Assembly (NCBI GenBank): GCA_937934115.1
Contig: CALHAH010000022.1
Location: 23,119 to 87,118, forward strand
Source: an uncultured Thermoanaerobaculum sp.
Lineage (GTDB): Bacteria > Acidobacteriota > Thermoanaerobaculia > Thermoanaerobaculales > Thermoanaerobaculaceae
Direction of reading: 5' to 3'
Length of the DNA: 64,000 nucleotides
This document shows, piece by piece, positions 18,914-28,745 of this stretch. The position numbers were made by a program, and so were the translations under genes. The notes under the pieces were generated by a model that ran no database searches, was not told the DNA's origin, and saw only the letters and a program-made list of their open reading frames with translations. The first letter of the stretch is position 1. Every line of letters begins with the position of its first letter.

Positions 18914-21108
18914 ATGCGTCTCGTGGATAGTTACGTTAAGCGGCCTCATCTTTTGCTTTCTTTGGTGCTGCTGTTGGCGGTGGTGGGCATGGTGGGCTTT
19001 TTCCGTATGCCGGTGAACCTTTTTCCGGATAGTGAGCGCCCCCAAATTGCGGTGGTGACGGTGTGGCCCGCGGCCTTTGCCGACGACGGGGAGGCGATGT
19101 AAGCCGCATTATTGAAAAAGAACTCAAAACCATCCAGCTGGTACGGCGCGTCACCTCCACCTCCAACGATGAAGTTTCGGTGGTGCTTGCCGAGTTTCAC
19201 TACGAAAAGGGGCTGGACTCGGCGGCCACTGATCTCTCCAACGCTTTGCACAAGATCCGTCCCCTGTTGCCGCGGGACAGTAGCCCTTTCCAGGTTTACA
19301 AGGTTTCCTCGGCAACGCCAGCGGTGCTCACCTTGGCTCTCACCCCTAAAGAGGGCTCACACCTGGACCTTTCCATGGTCCGCCAGCTGGCCGATAACCC
19401 CATTAAAGAGGCCCTCCTGCGGTTGCCGGACGTGGCCAACGGGGAGGTTTTTGGCGGTTACCAGCAGGTCCTCCGCGTCACATTAGACCCGGACAAGCTG
19501 CAAACCTACCGTTTGCGTCCCGGGCAGGTCATGCAAGCACTGAAGGCTTGCAACCGCAATACACCCGAAGGTTTGCTGGTCACGCACCAAACTCATTTTT
19601 TGCTCAAAAACCGAGGGGAATTTATTCGCCCCGAAGAGGTGGGGGCGGTGGTGGTGCGTGCGGGGGCAGGTCCCCCTGTTTACCTTCGCGATGTGGCCAC
19701 CGTGGAGCGGGGGATCCAAGAGAGGCTTTCGGCCTTTCACGGTAACGGCAAGCCAGCCATTGGTATCAACATCCAGCGACGGCTCTCGGGATTTGCTCTG
19801 CCTACGATTGCCTCCGTCACCAAGTACCTTCCGCAACTGGAGCGCCAATTTCCTGGGATTCGCTTGGAAATTGCCCACACCCAGGGGGAGCTTATCCATA
19901 CCAGCGTTACCAACATGGTAGACGCCCTACGCGACGCTATCATCATGACCGTCATCGTCATTTTCCTGTTCCTTGCGGACGTGCGCGGGGTGATCCTGGC
20001 GGGCATCTCGATTCCGTTTACCTACCTCATCACTTTTGCCTTCATGTGGCTTTTTGGTTTTGAGTGCAACATGGTCACGCTCACCGGCGTCATCCTGGGG
20101 GTGGGCATGCTGTTGGACGACGCCATTGTGGTTTTGGAAAACATCGAACGGCACTACCGCAAGCTAGGAGAGGATATCAGGGAGGCCACCATTGGCGGCA
20201 CCGAGGAGGTTATGCTGGCCATTCTCTCAGGTACCTACGCTACGGTGGTCGTGCTCCTGCCCATCATTTACATCGGTGGGTTTGTGCAAACCGTGCTGCG
20301 GCCCTTAAGCCTTACGCTTTCCATAGCCCTTATTGCCTCGTACCTGGTTTCCGTCACGATCCTTCCCATTTTGGCACCTACCCTTCTCAAAATCGGCGGG
20401 CGCCTCGGCTGCCACCGTGGCTGCGCAAGTGAGCGCGCAGGAAAAGGGTTTCCCGGCCACGCTTTTCTGCCTCGCCGGGCAGGATTCCTTTGCCCTGTGG
20501 GTGCAGGCGGAAGCCACTCGCCGGCAAACACCCCTCCCGTTGGAAACGCTGCCCATGCAAACCCCTGGCGGGACGGTGCCCCTCTCAGCTTTGGGTAAGG
20601 TGGAGGCAGCGTTAGTCCCCACTCGCCACACCAGACAAAACCTCCACGCCACGGTGGACGTCTTAGGCTATCGCGGCACTGCTGCCGTCACCCACATCAA
20701 CGCCAACGTCGCCAAGGCTTTGGAAGGTTTGCACTTGCCCCTTGGGGGAACGATTACCGAGGAAGGGGAACGCAAGACCATGGACGAGGCCTTTTCGGCC
20801 CTCATGAAGGCGCTCCTTTTAGGGCTGATCCTCCTTTACTTTTCCTTGGTTTCGGCGTTTCGCTCGTTTGTGCATCCCCTCACCATCATGGTGGCCGTTG
20901 CGCCGTAGGCATGCTGCCCATTGCCCTGGAACGGGCCACAGGCTTGGAAAGGCTTAGCCCGTTGGCGGTGGTGGCCATCGGCGGGTTGATGGTTGCCACA
21001 TTCCTTACCCTGATTTACGTTCCGCTTTTTTACGAGTTTTACCGGGTAACGGCGCAAGTCGCGGCTTTTTTCGGAAAAAAGACCCAGCAAACAGGTGAGA
21101 TAGCCTGA
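18914..21108 (+). pseudogene. RND efflux pump inner-membrane protein (AcrB/HAE-like), frameshifted and internally deleted
   Basis: VDSYVKRPHLLLSLVLLLAVVGMVGFFRMPVNLFPDSERPQIAVVTVWP, frameshift, ...TGVILGVGMLLDDAIVVLENIERHYRK..., then truncated C-half in other frames ending MLPIALERATGLERLSPLAVVAIGGLMVATFLTLIYVPLFYEFYR; total length far below about 1000 codons. Confidence 0.82.
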
Positions 21109-21109
21109 A

Positions 21110-21405
21110 ATGCCACAGGCTTTGGATGAAAGGGGGAGCGACAGCATGGCTGAGGAAAAAAATCGGTATCTGCCACCACCGTGGGCTTACGAGTTTTACG
21201 GGCATAAATGCCCTTTCATGCCTTTGGGCTACCGTATGGGGGTATTGGCCTTGGAACGCCTAGGTTTTCAGCGGGAAAAGGATCACACCTTACGGGTTTT
21301 TCTCAAGATCGGCGGGGGTCACCCGCAGATGTGCCTGGGCGACGGCATCCAGGTAGCCACTGGTGCTATAAGATGGCCTGGGACTTGATTGTCCAAGGGG
21401 ACTAG
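21110..21405 (+). pseudogene. FmdE-like (formylmethanofuran dehydrogenase subunit E family) fragment
   Basis: YEFYGHKCPFMPLGYRMGVLALERLGFQREKDHTLRVFLKIGGGHPQMCLGDGIQVATGA then frame break and stop. Confidence 0.55.
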
Positions 21406-21503
21406 CGACGAGGGTGTCTGTCGGTGAAAGAATCGCGAGCCTTGGGAGCAAGACACGAGCGTAAACAGAAGTGGTGGAGCTTTGCCAAGGGGCTGCAACC
21501 TTT

Positions 21504-22928
21504 TTACCGGACCTCTCGCTCTTTGAGTGCCTTAAGCAAAGCCATACCAAAAGCGGTGACCTGCGGCTCAGGCTTGGCCTTCTTTTCCTCCGCCCACTGA
21601 CGGAACTCCTTGGTGGCCTTCTTTTCTTTTGCTTTTTTGATGGAAAGCGACAGCCGGCGTTGCGCCGGATCCACGCTTAAGACCACTGCTGCCACTTTGT
21701 TTCCAGGGAGGAACGTCTCCGCCAGCGACTTCCCCTTGGCTACGTCGCTTTCGGAGGCCGGAATGAGAGCCTCTAAACCCGGCTCCAGCTCTACGAACAC
21801 CCCGAAGGGTGCCACGCGGTCCACCGTGCCTTCTACCAAAGTGCCTTCCGGATAGCGCTCCCGCGCATCAACCCAAGGATCCGAGGTGGCCACCGGCCGC
21901 AAGCTCAAGCTGATGCGCCGCCGTTCCAAGTCCACCTCACGCACAAATCCTTTGATTTCGTTTCCTTCGGACAAGGACGGGTCGTCTAAGGTCACCCCCG
22001 CAGGCAGTTGGGTTACGTGCAGCAACCCATCTACGCCTTCGGGGAGCTCCACAAACACCCCAAAATCGGTCTTGCGCGCCACTCGGCCGGTGAACTGGGA
22101 GCCGGCTTGGTAGCTTCTTGCCACCTGCTCCCAGGGGTCGGGCTGGAGCGCTTTAAGGGAAAGGGCAATGCGCTCTTTTTCCCGATCCGCTTCAATGACC
22201 TTTACCCGAATCTTCTCGCCAACCTTCACCACTTGGGAAGGCTTCACCGGCTGTTTGTGGGATAGCTCGGTTACGTGGATCATGCCGTCCACGCCCCCCA
22301 AGTCCACGAACACTCCAAAGTCCCGGATGGTTTTGACGGTCCCCTCCAGCTCCGCCCCCGCAACGATCTTTTCCCAGGCCTTACGCTTAGCTTCTTCCCG
22401 CTCTTCCTGCAAGACCGCCGCGCGGGACACCACCATGGTGGAGAGGTCCTCGGCCATTTCCGTAATCAAGAACATGAAGGTCTTGCCCAAATAGGCATCC
22501 ACGTTTTTGGGATAGCCCAGTTCAATTTGGGAGTAGGGGCAAAAGGCGCGGATACCCGCAATGGAAACGTCATAACCGCCCTTATTCCGGCCGGTCACTT
22601 TCCCTTGCACCGGAATACGGTTGGCAAAGGCACCTCGCAAGGCCTCGCGCTCCCGTCGCTCGATGGCCAGACGGTGGGAAACCTTAACCTCTGGAGCGGT
22701 TGCCACCACGATAGCCTCAAGGTTATCCCCGGGGCGCAGCTCCCCCAGTTCCGCCCGGTCCATGAGGGCTTCGGTTTTGCCCCCGACGGCGATGAGAGCC
22801 ACATCGCCGGACACCGCCACGATTTGCCCGGAGACCAGTTGGCCAACCTGCAGTTCCTCGCTGGAGAAGCTCTCCGCCAAGGCCTCCATGAAACGTGCCT
22901 TTTGCTCTTGGTGGTTGTGTTGCGTCAT
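21504..22928 (-). CDS. S1 RNA-binding domain protein (ribosomal protein S1-like)
   Basis: 474 aa, four S1-like repeats (GTVKTIRDFGVFVDLGGVDGMIHVTELS; GRVARKTDFGVFVELPEGVDGLLHVTQL; etc.). Confidence 0.85.
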   Translation of the reverse strand: MTQHNHQEQKARFMEALAESFSSEELQVGQLVSGQIVAVSGDVALIAVGGKTEALMDRAELGELRPGDNLEAIVVATAPEVKVSHRLAIERREREALRGAFANRIPVQGKVTGRNKGGYDVSIAGIRAFCPYSQIELGYPKNVDAYLGKTFMFLITEMAEDLSTMVVSRAAVLQEEREEAKRKAWEKIVAGAELEGTVKTIRDFGVFVDLGGVDGMIHVTELSHKQPVKPSQVVKVGEKIRVKVIEADREKERIALSLKALQPDPWEQVARSYQAGSQFTGRVARKTDFGVFVELPEGVDGLLHVTQLPAGVTLDDPSLSEGNEIKGFVREVDLERRRISLSLRPVATSDPWVDARERYPEGTLVEGTVDRVAPFGVFVELEPGLEALIPASESDVAKGKSLAETFLPGNKVAAVVLSVDPAQRRLSLSIKKAKEKKATKEFRQWAEEKKAKPEPQVTAFGMALLKALKEREVR

Positions 22929-23042
22929 GGGCTGTCCCTCGTCCCGCTCGCAAGCGGGGAATGTATTTTACACCATTGCCTCGGTGAGCTGGGAAGGCCG
23001 GCGGGTTACCTTTGCCTCTGCCCTTGAGGTTACACTTCCCAG

Positions 23043-23600
23043 GTGCAGGTGAAGGGTCCCACGGATCAGGAGCTGCAAACGCTCATGGAGGCCTACCAGC
23101 AAGGCCAGCTGGAGGCTTTCGAGAAGCTTTACAGCTGCCTTGCCGGGGAGGTGGGTAGTTACCTTCGCAACCTCGTACGGGACCCCCACCGTGCTGAGGA
23201 CCTCCTCCAAGAAACCTTTTTGCAAATCCACCGGGCGCGGCATACCTACTGGCCAGGCAAGCCGGTGCGCCCTTGGATCTACGCCATTGCCCGCAACGTC
23301 TTCCTTATGAGCGAACGGGCTCGGCGCCGGCGGCAGGCCCACGAGCAGTTGGCCGAGGGGGAATTGCCGGAACTGCCGGTGGCGTCCCCGGTGACGGCCT
23401 GGGAAGGACAAAAGGACCTCCTTCGGCTGCTGGCCCGTCTGCCGGAGAAGACCCGGGAGGTGCTCATGCTGCACCATGTGGCAGGGTTGAGCTTCAAGGA
23501 GGTAGGCGAGGTTTTGGGGCTTTCGGAGGGCGCGGCCAAGGTGCGAGCCCATAGGGCCATGGAACAGCTCCGGCGGGCTGCCCGCGGGGAGGGTACATGA
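23043..23600 (+). CDS. RNA polymerase ECF-type sigma-70 factor
   Basis: RDPHRAEDLLQETFLQIHRARHTYWPGKPVRPWIYAIARNVF (region 2) and HHVAGLSFKEVGEVLGLSEGAAKVRAHRAMEQLR (region 4). Confidence 0.88.
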   Translation: MQVKGPTDQELQTLMEAYQQGQLEAFEKLYSCLAGEVGSYLRNLVRDPHRAEDLLQETFLQIHRARHTYWPGKPVRPWIYAIARNVFLMSERARRRRQAHEQLAEGELPELPVASPVTAWEGQKDLLRLLARLPEKTREVLMLHHVAGLSFKEVGEVLGLSEGAAKVRAHRAMEQLRRAARGEGT

Positions 23601-24277
23601 GCCAGCGCGTTCCCCAAAAGCTTCGGGAAAGGGTGTCCCGGGACCTGCGCCCAGTGCGGCCAGTGGCAGCCCCCTCGGTGCGCCTCTTGTTGGTGATTCT
23701 TTGGGCGTGTGCCGCCCTCGTGGCGGTTCCCGCCGTGATGGGTTTGCGCTTTAACGCCCCGCGGCTGGGTTTCTGGTTACTTTGGGGCGCCACCGCGTGT
23801 GAAACAATAGCGGGGCTTTCTTTGATCTTTTTGGCGCTGCGGGAGGGTATTCCCGCTTGGGGTGCGCCGCGAGGAGTGTTGGTTTCGGCACTCTTAGGTG
23901 CTTGGGTGGTGCAGCTGGGCGTGGCGCTTTTCACCCACGCTCGCTGCCCCTGTCCGGCCATTGCCGGCATGGGTGACATGGCGTGCTTCACCACCGAAAC
24001 GCTTCTGGGAATTCCCGCTTTGTTACTGACGCTTGTATTGGTAATAAGGGCCTACCCGCTGTCGCCGCCGCGAGCTGGGCTTTTTGGGGGGGTGGGTGCG
24101 GGCTTGCTGGCGGATGCGGTGCAGCATTTGGTTTGCCCGGTTTCCGACCTGCGCCACGTGCTGCTTTGGCATTTGGGAGCGGTGGCAGCGCTGGGGTTTT
24201 TGGGGCTTTTGTTTGGCTTTGCTTGGGAGGGTTTGCGACTGCGCCGCTTTCGGCGGGACATGGAGCAAGATCCGTGA
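23597..24277 (+). CDS. Putative NrsF-like (DUF1109) membrane anti-sigma factor
   Basis: Six TM segments, conserved Cys/His pairs, overlaps ECF sigma gene by 4 nt. Confidence 0.6.
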   Translation: MSQRVPQKLRERVSRDLRPVRPVAAPSVRLLLVILWACAALVAVPAVMGLRFNAPRLGFWLLWGATACETIAGLSLIFLALREGIPAWGAPRGVLVSALLGAWVVQLGVALFTHARCPCPAIAGMGDMACFTTETLLGIPALLLTLVLVIRAYPLSPPRAGLFGGVGAGLLADAVQHLVCPVSDLRHVLLWHLGAVAALGFLGLLFGFAWEGLRLRRFRRDMEQDP

Positions 24278-25299
24278 GCAACGCCGCTTTTGCGCTTTTT
24301 CGCGGTCACAGCGAGAGGGTGGGGGTGCTTCTCGTAAACCTGGGGACGCCGACGGCGCCCACGCCACGAGCCCTTCGTCGCTACCTCAGGGAGTTCCTTT
24401 CGGATCGCCGGGTGGTGGAGCTGCCGCGCTGGCAATGGGGGCCCATTCTTTACCTTTTTGTTTTAACCCTGCGTCCCCGGCGCTCGGCAGCGCTGTACCG
24501 CCGCATTTGGTGGCCGGAAGGTTCGCCGCTTTTGCTGATTTCCTTAAGGCAACGAAACGGTTTGGCTCAGCGCCTCGCCAGCACCTTTGGTGACCGTGTG
24601 CACGTGGCTTTGGCCATGCGTTATGGACAGCCTTCCATTGCCCAGGGCCTTCGCGAGCTGACAGCGGCGGGGTGTGGCAAGCTTTTGATTTTTCCTTTGT
24701 ACCCTCAGTACGCCTCCGCCACTACCGGCTCTAGCCTAGAAGCAGCATTTTCTGCCCTGGCGTCACTGCGCCTCATTCCGGAGTTGCGCACCGTGAATAG
24801 CTACTTTGATCACCCGGGCTACATTAGGGCTTTGGCGTCCTCGGTACAGGAAGTTTGGGAACGGCACGGGCGCTGCGACTACGTGCTCTTTTCCTTTCAC
24901 GGGATTCCTGAAAAAGGCGTGCTTGCAGGCGATCCTTACCCCCACCAGTGTCGGGCCACGGCTCAGCTGGTTGCTGACCAACTCCGCCTGGCACCCCAGC
25001 AATGGGGTGTGGCGTTTCAATCCCGCTTTGGCAAGGAAAGGTGGGTGGAGCCGGAAACCATAGCTGTGGTCCGGGAGTTGGGTGCAAAGCGGATTTCCCG
25101 ACTGGATGTACTGTGTCCCGGATTCGCGGCCGATTGCTTGGAAACCCTAGAAGAAATTGCCATCTCCAACCGGGAAGCGTTCGCGGCGGCAGGAGGCGGC
25201 CACTTCCGCTACATCCCCGCCCTCAACGACCGGCCTGACCACCTCCAAGCGTTGGCGGATATCGTGACCACCCATCTGCAGGGGTGGTTGTCCCGTTGA
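24274..25299 (+). CDS. hemH: Ferrochelatase
   Basis: GVLLVNLGTPTAPTPRALRRYLREFLSDRRVV, FPLYPQYASATTGS, FSFHGIPEKGV, FQSRFGKERWVEP; GTG start 24274 in an ATGA-type overlap. Confidence 0.93.
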   Translation: MSNAAFALFRGHSERVGVLLVNLGTPTAPTPRALRRYLREFLSDRRVVELPRWQWGPILYLFVLTLRPRRSAALYRRIWWPEGSPLLLISLRQRNGLAQRLASTFGDRVHVALAMRYGQPSIAQGLRELTAAGCGKLLIFPLYPQYASATTGSSLEAAFSALASLRLIPELRTVNSYFDHPGYIRALASSVQEVWERHGRCDYVLFSFHGIPEKGVLAGDPYPHQCRATAQLVADQLRLAPQQWGVAFQSRFGKERWVEPETIAVVRELGAKRISRLDVLCPGFAADCLETLEEIAISNREAFAAAGGGHFRYIPALNDRPDHLQALADIVTTHLQGWLSR

Positions 25300-25337
25300 C
25301 GGCACCTACAGACCAAGGCCTCGAGCCTGTGGGGTTG

Positions 25338-27170
25338 CTACGATTTGGCGTCGGAAAGGCAAAGCACCAACTGCTGACGCGCCTGCGTTTGGGTTTGCCG
25401 GTAAGCGGTGCTTTCTACTTGCTCGCAGAGCCGCGAAGACACGGGCAACACCATGGGGAAGGCGCCCCAATGTACGGGTTTGCCAGTGTGAGCATCTACA
25501 ACCTTGCCCTCGTGGACGAGGCGGGAGGCTTCAGCTAAGGGCTTGTCTTGGAGGAGCTGGGAAAGGGCATCGAAAAGCGCGGCCTCTCGTGGGTTTAGGA
25601 AACTAGCATGCTTGCGGGCCAAGGCTGCCAAGTGAAAGTGCGAGGGGCGAAAGTAAAGTCCGTCCAAGCCCAATTTTTCGCAAAGCAAGACCAACCAGGC
25701 AAAAACCTCCGCCAACAAGCCTAAACCCGGGTGCGCCTGGCCGGGGAGGCGCGGCCGCTGGGGTGTGAACGAAGCCCGTGGGTTCTGCAGCAGCAGCCAC
25801 TCCACGGCCAAAAGCTCAAACCCCGGGACCGCCCCGGAAGTACGGGCCAAGCGTAGCTCCATGAGTAACTCCCGTTTGTGGGGGTCGGCAAAGATGCGCA
25901 AGGTGTGCCCCAGAGGGTGGTCCAGTTCCAGCGTGACGGTGGGGCAAACAAAACCCTTGGCGCGAATTTGCTGGAGAAAGCCCATGCGTTCCAGCATCAG
26001 CTCCACACCCACCTGGGAAAAGGTGCCCAAAAACTTGCGCTCCACCGAGATTCCGGGAAGAATACCGGCCAAGTCTTCTTCCGTAAGTCCCCAAGAGTCA
26101 TCCGTGGCTTCTTCTGCCAGGAAACCTGGCATTTGCCGCAGACGCGCCAGGGCCACCACCTCGTCGGCGGGAGGTTCGTAAACGTCGCCGCTGAGCACCC
26201 AGGCGATGAAGCGAGCGGGGTAACGCCAGGCGTTTTCACCGTAGCCGCCACCCAAAAGCACGATGACCGGAACCTTGCGCTCCCGGAACGTGTTTAACAC
26301 AAACTGGTCCCGGTCGAGAACACCCTCCGGGGAAATCCGCCAGTTGCCGAGAGCATCGTCGTGCGCCACGTCGCTGCCGGCTACGTAGAACACCAGCTCG
26401 GGCTGGAAGTGCCGCAGTACGTGTTCCAAGGACTCCCGCACGGCGGCCAAGTACTGCCCATCGTCCACGCCACTGCCCAGGGCCAGGGAAAGCGAGGCTA
26501 GGGCTTCCGGCTCATCCCAGTGTTGATTGTGGATGGAAAGCGTGAACACCGAAGGGTCGTGCGCAAAAATTTCCCGCGTACCGTTCCCATCGTGGAGGTC
26601 CAAGTCCACCACGAGCACGTTCCCCCCAAACCCCCTTTGGCGTAGCCGCAGGATCGCCACGGCCATATCGTTGAAGACGCAGAAGCCTGCTCCCCGACGG
26701 CGCCCGGCGTGGTGAAAACCGCCCCCCAAATGCACCACCACCTGTTCCCCGCGGGCCACCAAGCGCGTGGCTTGAATGGTGCCACCCACCATCAAGCGTT
26801 GCAAAGCCAAGATCGTGTCGCGGTCCCCGGGATTAACCGGCACCCCAAGGATCGAAGTGAGGGTACTGGGGAGCTGGAGGCTCTCCAAATAAACGGGGTC
26901 GTGGGCCAGCAGGAGGTTTTTGAGGGCGGCGGGGAGAGGGCGGCTGAGCCCCTGGTTGGAAAGCAGCCTTTCCAACCGCAGGAACGCCACAATCTTCTCA
27001 CCGCGGAGGGGATCCAGCGGCGCGCCCTGGATGCTTTGGCGATACGCGGGGTCAAAAACCAAAAACGGCGAGCGGTGGCCAAAACGGAGCGCCACAGCCC
27101 GCAAAAGCCTACGCACTCGTTGCAACATCGTAAATGGCAAATGGTGCGAGAACGCTTCAGGTTTATCCAT
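25338..27170 (-). CDS. Histone deacetylase-like (class II HDAC/AcuC) amidohydrolase with long C-terminal extension
   Basis: HLGGGFHHAGRRRGAGFCVFNDMAVAI, VLVVDLDLHDGNGT, GSDVAHDDALGNWRIS, LLGGGYGENAWR; about 300 further residues without recognised family. Confidence 0.85.
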   Translation of the reverse strand: MDKPEAFSHHLPFTMLQRVRRLLRAVALRFGHRSPFLVFDPAYRQSIQGAPLDPLRGEKIVAFLRLERLLSNQGLSRPLPAALKNLLLAHDPVYLESLQLPSTLTSILGVPVNPGDRDTILALQRLMVGGTIQATRLVARGEQVVVHLGGGFHHAGRRRGAGFCVFNDMAVAILRLRQRGFGGNVLVVDLDLHDGNGTREIFAHDPSVFTLSIHNQHWDEPEALASLSLALGSGVDDGQYLAAVRESLEHVLRHFQPELVFYVAGSDVAHDDALGNWRISPEGVLDRDQFVLNTFRERKVPVIVLLGGGYGENAWRYPARFIAWVLSGDVYEPPADEVVALARLRQMPGFLAEEATDDSWGLTEEDLAGILPGISVERKFLGTFSQVGVELMLERMGFLQQIRAKGFVCPTVTLELDHPLGHTLRIFADPHKRELLMELRLARTSGAVPGFELLAVEWLLLQNPRASFTPQRPRLPGQAHPGLGLLAEVFAWLVLLCEKLGLDGLYFRPSHFHLAALARKHASFLNPREAALFDALSQLLQDKPLAEASRLVHEGKVVDAHTGKPVHWGAFPMVLPVSSRLCEQVESTAYRQTQTQARQQLVLCLSDAKS

Positions 27171-27518
27171 GGATCCTCTGCGCCTTTTCTGGGCCCTGGG
27201 GCGTGTTTTGTACCTCGTACTCACCAACTGCCCCAAGCCAGCATACAACGCAGCGTGGCCAGTTTTTCCGCCTCCTTCTGCGAGGTGTTCGAAAGCAAAC
27301 ACCTTGAAGCGGAAGCAACGCGTGGGCGCCCGACTCACCTCAAACACCGTTGGAACCAGGAGACTGTCGCAAAACAGGAGAAAAGTTCGGGCCCCCAAGA
27401 GCTCCGTTTTCGCCAAAGCACCAAAGGGGTCGCCTTCACCACCACGAGAACAAACAACCGGACCGTAAGTGTCATCGTGCAAAAAACCTTAACACCCCAG
27501 GGGCAAAGCCTCACCCTG

Positions 27519-27546
27519 CAAAAAAAGGCCAGGGAACCCCCTGGCC
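27519..27546 (-). terminator. Rho-independent terminator downstream of tetraheme cytochrome
   Basis: Minus strand GGCCAGGG-GGTT-CCCTGGCC stem followed by T8. Confidence 0.85.
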
Positions 27547-27569
27547 TTTGCCTGGTTTTTATTTGGGAG

Positions 27570-27953
27570 CTACTTCTTATGACACTCAGCGCACTTGACG
27601 GGCCCTTTGGCTTCCTTCTTGTGGCAGTCAATGCAAAGCTTGTGGAAGGGGTTTTTCCCTAAAGACATTTCCCGCATGGAAAGTGTTTCCGGCTTTTCCG
27701 GATCCAAATGGCACTTGAAGCACGGCACCACTTGTATTGAGGAATCAGCCTTAAGATTTTCGTGGTTATGGTGGCACGTGCTGCATGCGTACTTTTCAGC
27801 GTGAGCCTTGTGCGTCAAAACCACCGGGGCTTGCTTCTTTTGCGCTTTATCAATGGTCACGGTTTCTGGAATCTGCACCGCCACCGCTAAGCCTGCCAGA
27901 ACAGACGCCGCCACCAGGCTTAAAACAAACCGACGCTTTGTGGTCATCATCAC
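27570..27953 (-). CDS. Tetraheme class III-type cytochrome c
   Basis: Signal peptide plus CSTCHH, CFKCH, CIDCH, CAECH. Confidence 0.85.
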   Translation of the reverse strand: MMMTTKRRFVLSLVAASVLAGLAVAVQIPETVTIDKAQKKQAPVVLTHKAHAEKYACSTCHHNHENLKADSSIQVVPCFKCHLDPEKPETLSMREMSLGKNPFHKLCIDCHKKEAKGPVKCAECHKK

Positions 27954-28005
27954 CCTCCCTTCGTCGTTTAATATAGCATGACCACGGGGACAATGTGGAG
28001 AGCGA

Positions 28006-28695
28006 ATGTCAAAGGAAGGTGAGCACCATCACTGGAGGGGGCGTTGGGCGTGGCCGCACAGTTGGGAAGAAGCAGAGGGCTTTTTGAAGAGGATTGCCAT
28101 GGAGGTTCGCGAGGAGCCGCTGCCATGGGCACCCCACTGGTTGGTTGGGGTGGATGTGGCGTACGGCGTGACGCGCGCCTTTGCCGGCGTGGCGGCTTAC
28201 GATTTGGAAAAAGCTTCCGTTGCCGCTTCTTGGGTGGTCCCTGGTGTACCACCTTGGCCTTACCGGCCGGGATTTTTCTTTCTCCGGGAGGCACCCTTGG
28301 TGCTGGCGGCTCTAAAAGGTTTGCCGAAAAGGTCGGTGGTGGTCCTCCACGGTCATGGGCGTGCCCATCCCCTGCGGGCCGGGCTTGCCTCCGTGGTGGG
28401 GGTCTTACTTGAGCTCCCGACCATTGGATGCGCCGGCTCGCTTCTTTGCGGAGAAGCGACGGAACCGGGAGCAGCAGCTGGAAGCTGGAGCCCGATTTGG
28501 TGGGAAAAAAGACGGGTGGGTGCCTGGGTGCGAACCAAGGCTGGGGTAAAACCGGTGGTGGTTTCCGTGGGTCACGGGATCCGCTTGCAGGAGGCGGTGC
28601 ACCTGGTAAGCACCGCCAGCGTGTACCGTCTTCCCCAGCCGTTACGGGAAGCGGACCGCCTAGCCCGGCAGGTCATGAGGAGCTGCGGCGGGTAA
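28006..28695 (+). CDS. nfi: Endonuclease V (deoxyinosine 3' endonuclease)
   Basis: WLVGVDVAYG, YRPGFFFLREAPLVLAAL, VLHGHGRAHPLRAGLASVVGVLLELPTIGCA. Confidence 0.85.
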   Translation: MSKEGEHHHWRGRWAWPHSWEEAEGFLKRIAMEVREEPLPWAPHWLVGVDVAYGVTRAFAGVAAYDLEKASVAASWVVPGVPPWPYRPGFFFLREAPLVLAALKGLPKRSVVVLHGHGRAHPLRAGLASVVGVLLELPTIGCAGSLLCGEATEPGAAAGSWSPIWWEKRRVGAWVRTKAGVKPVVVSVGHGIRLQEAVHLVSTASVYRLPQPLREADRLARQVMRSCGG

Positions 28696-28745
28696 GGGTC
28701 GGGGAACCTTTGCTCCAGGATACGCCAGTGACGTAAAATTAGGTG

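Noticed and set aside
16105-21405. Frameshifts explained only by sequencing error
   Set aside because: Several gene lesions are real size losses (RND gene missing large blocks) clustered in one locus, whereas flanking genes are intact; individual homopolymer shifts could still be errors.
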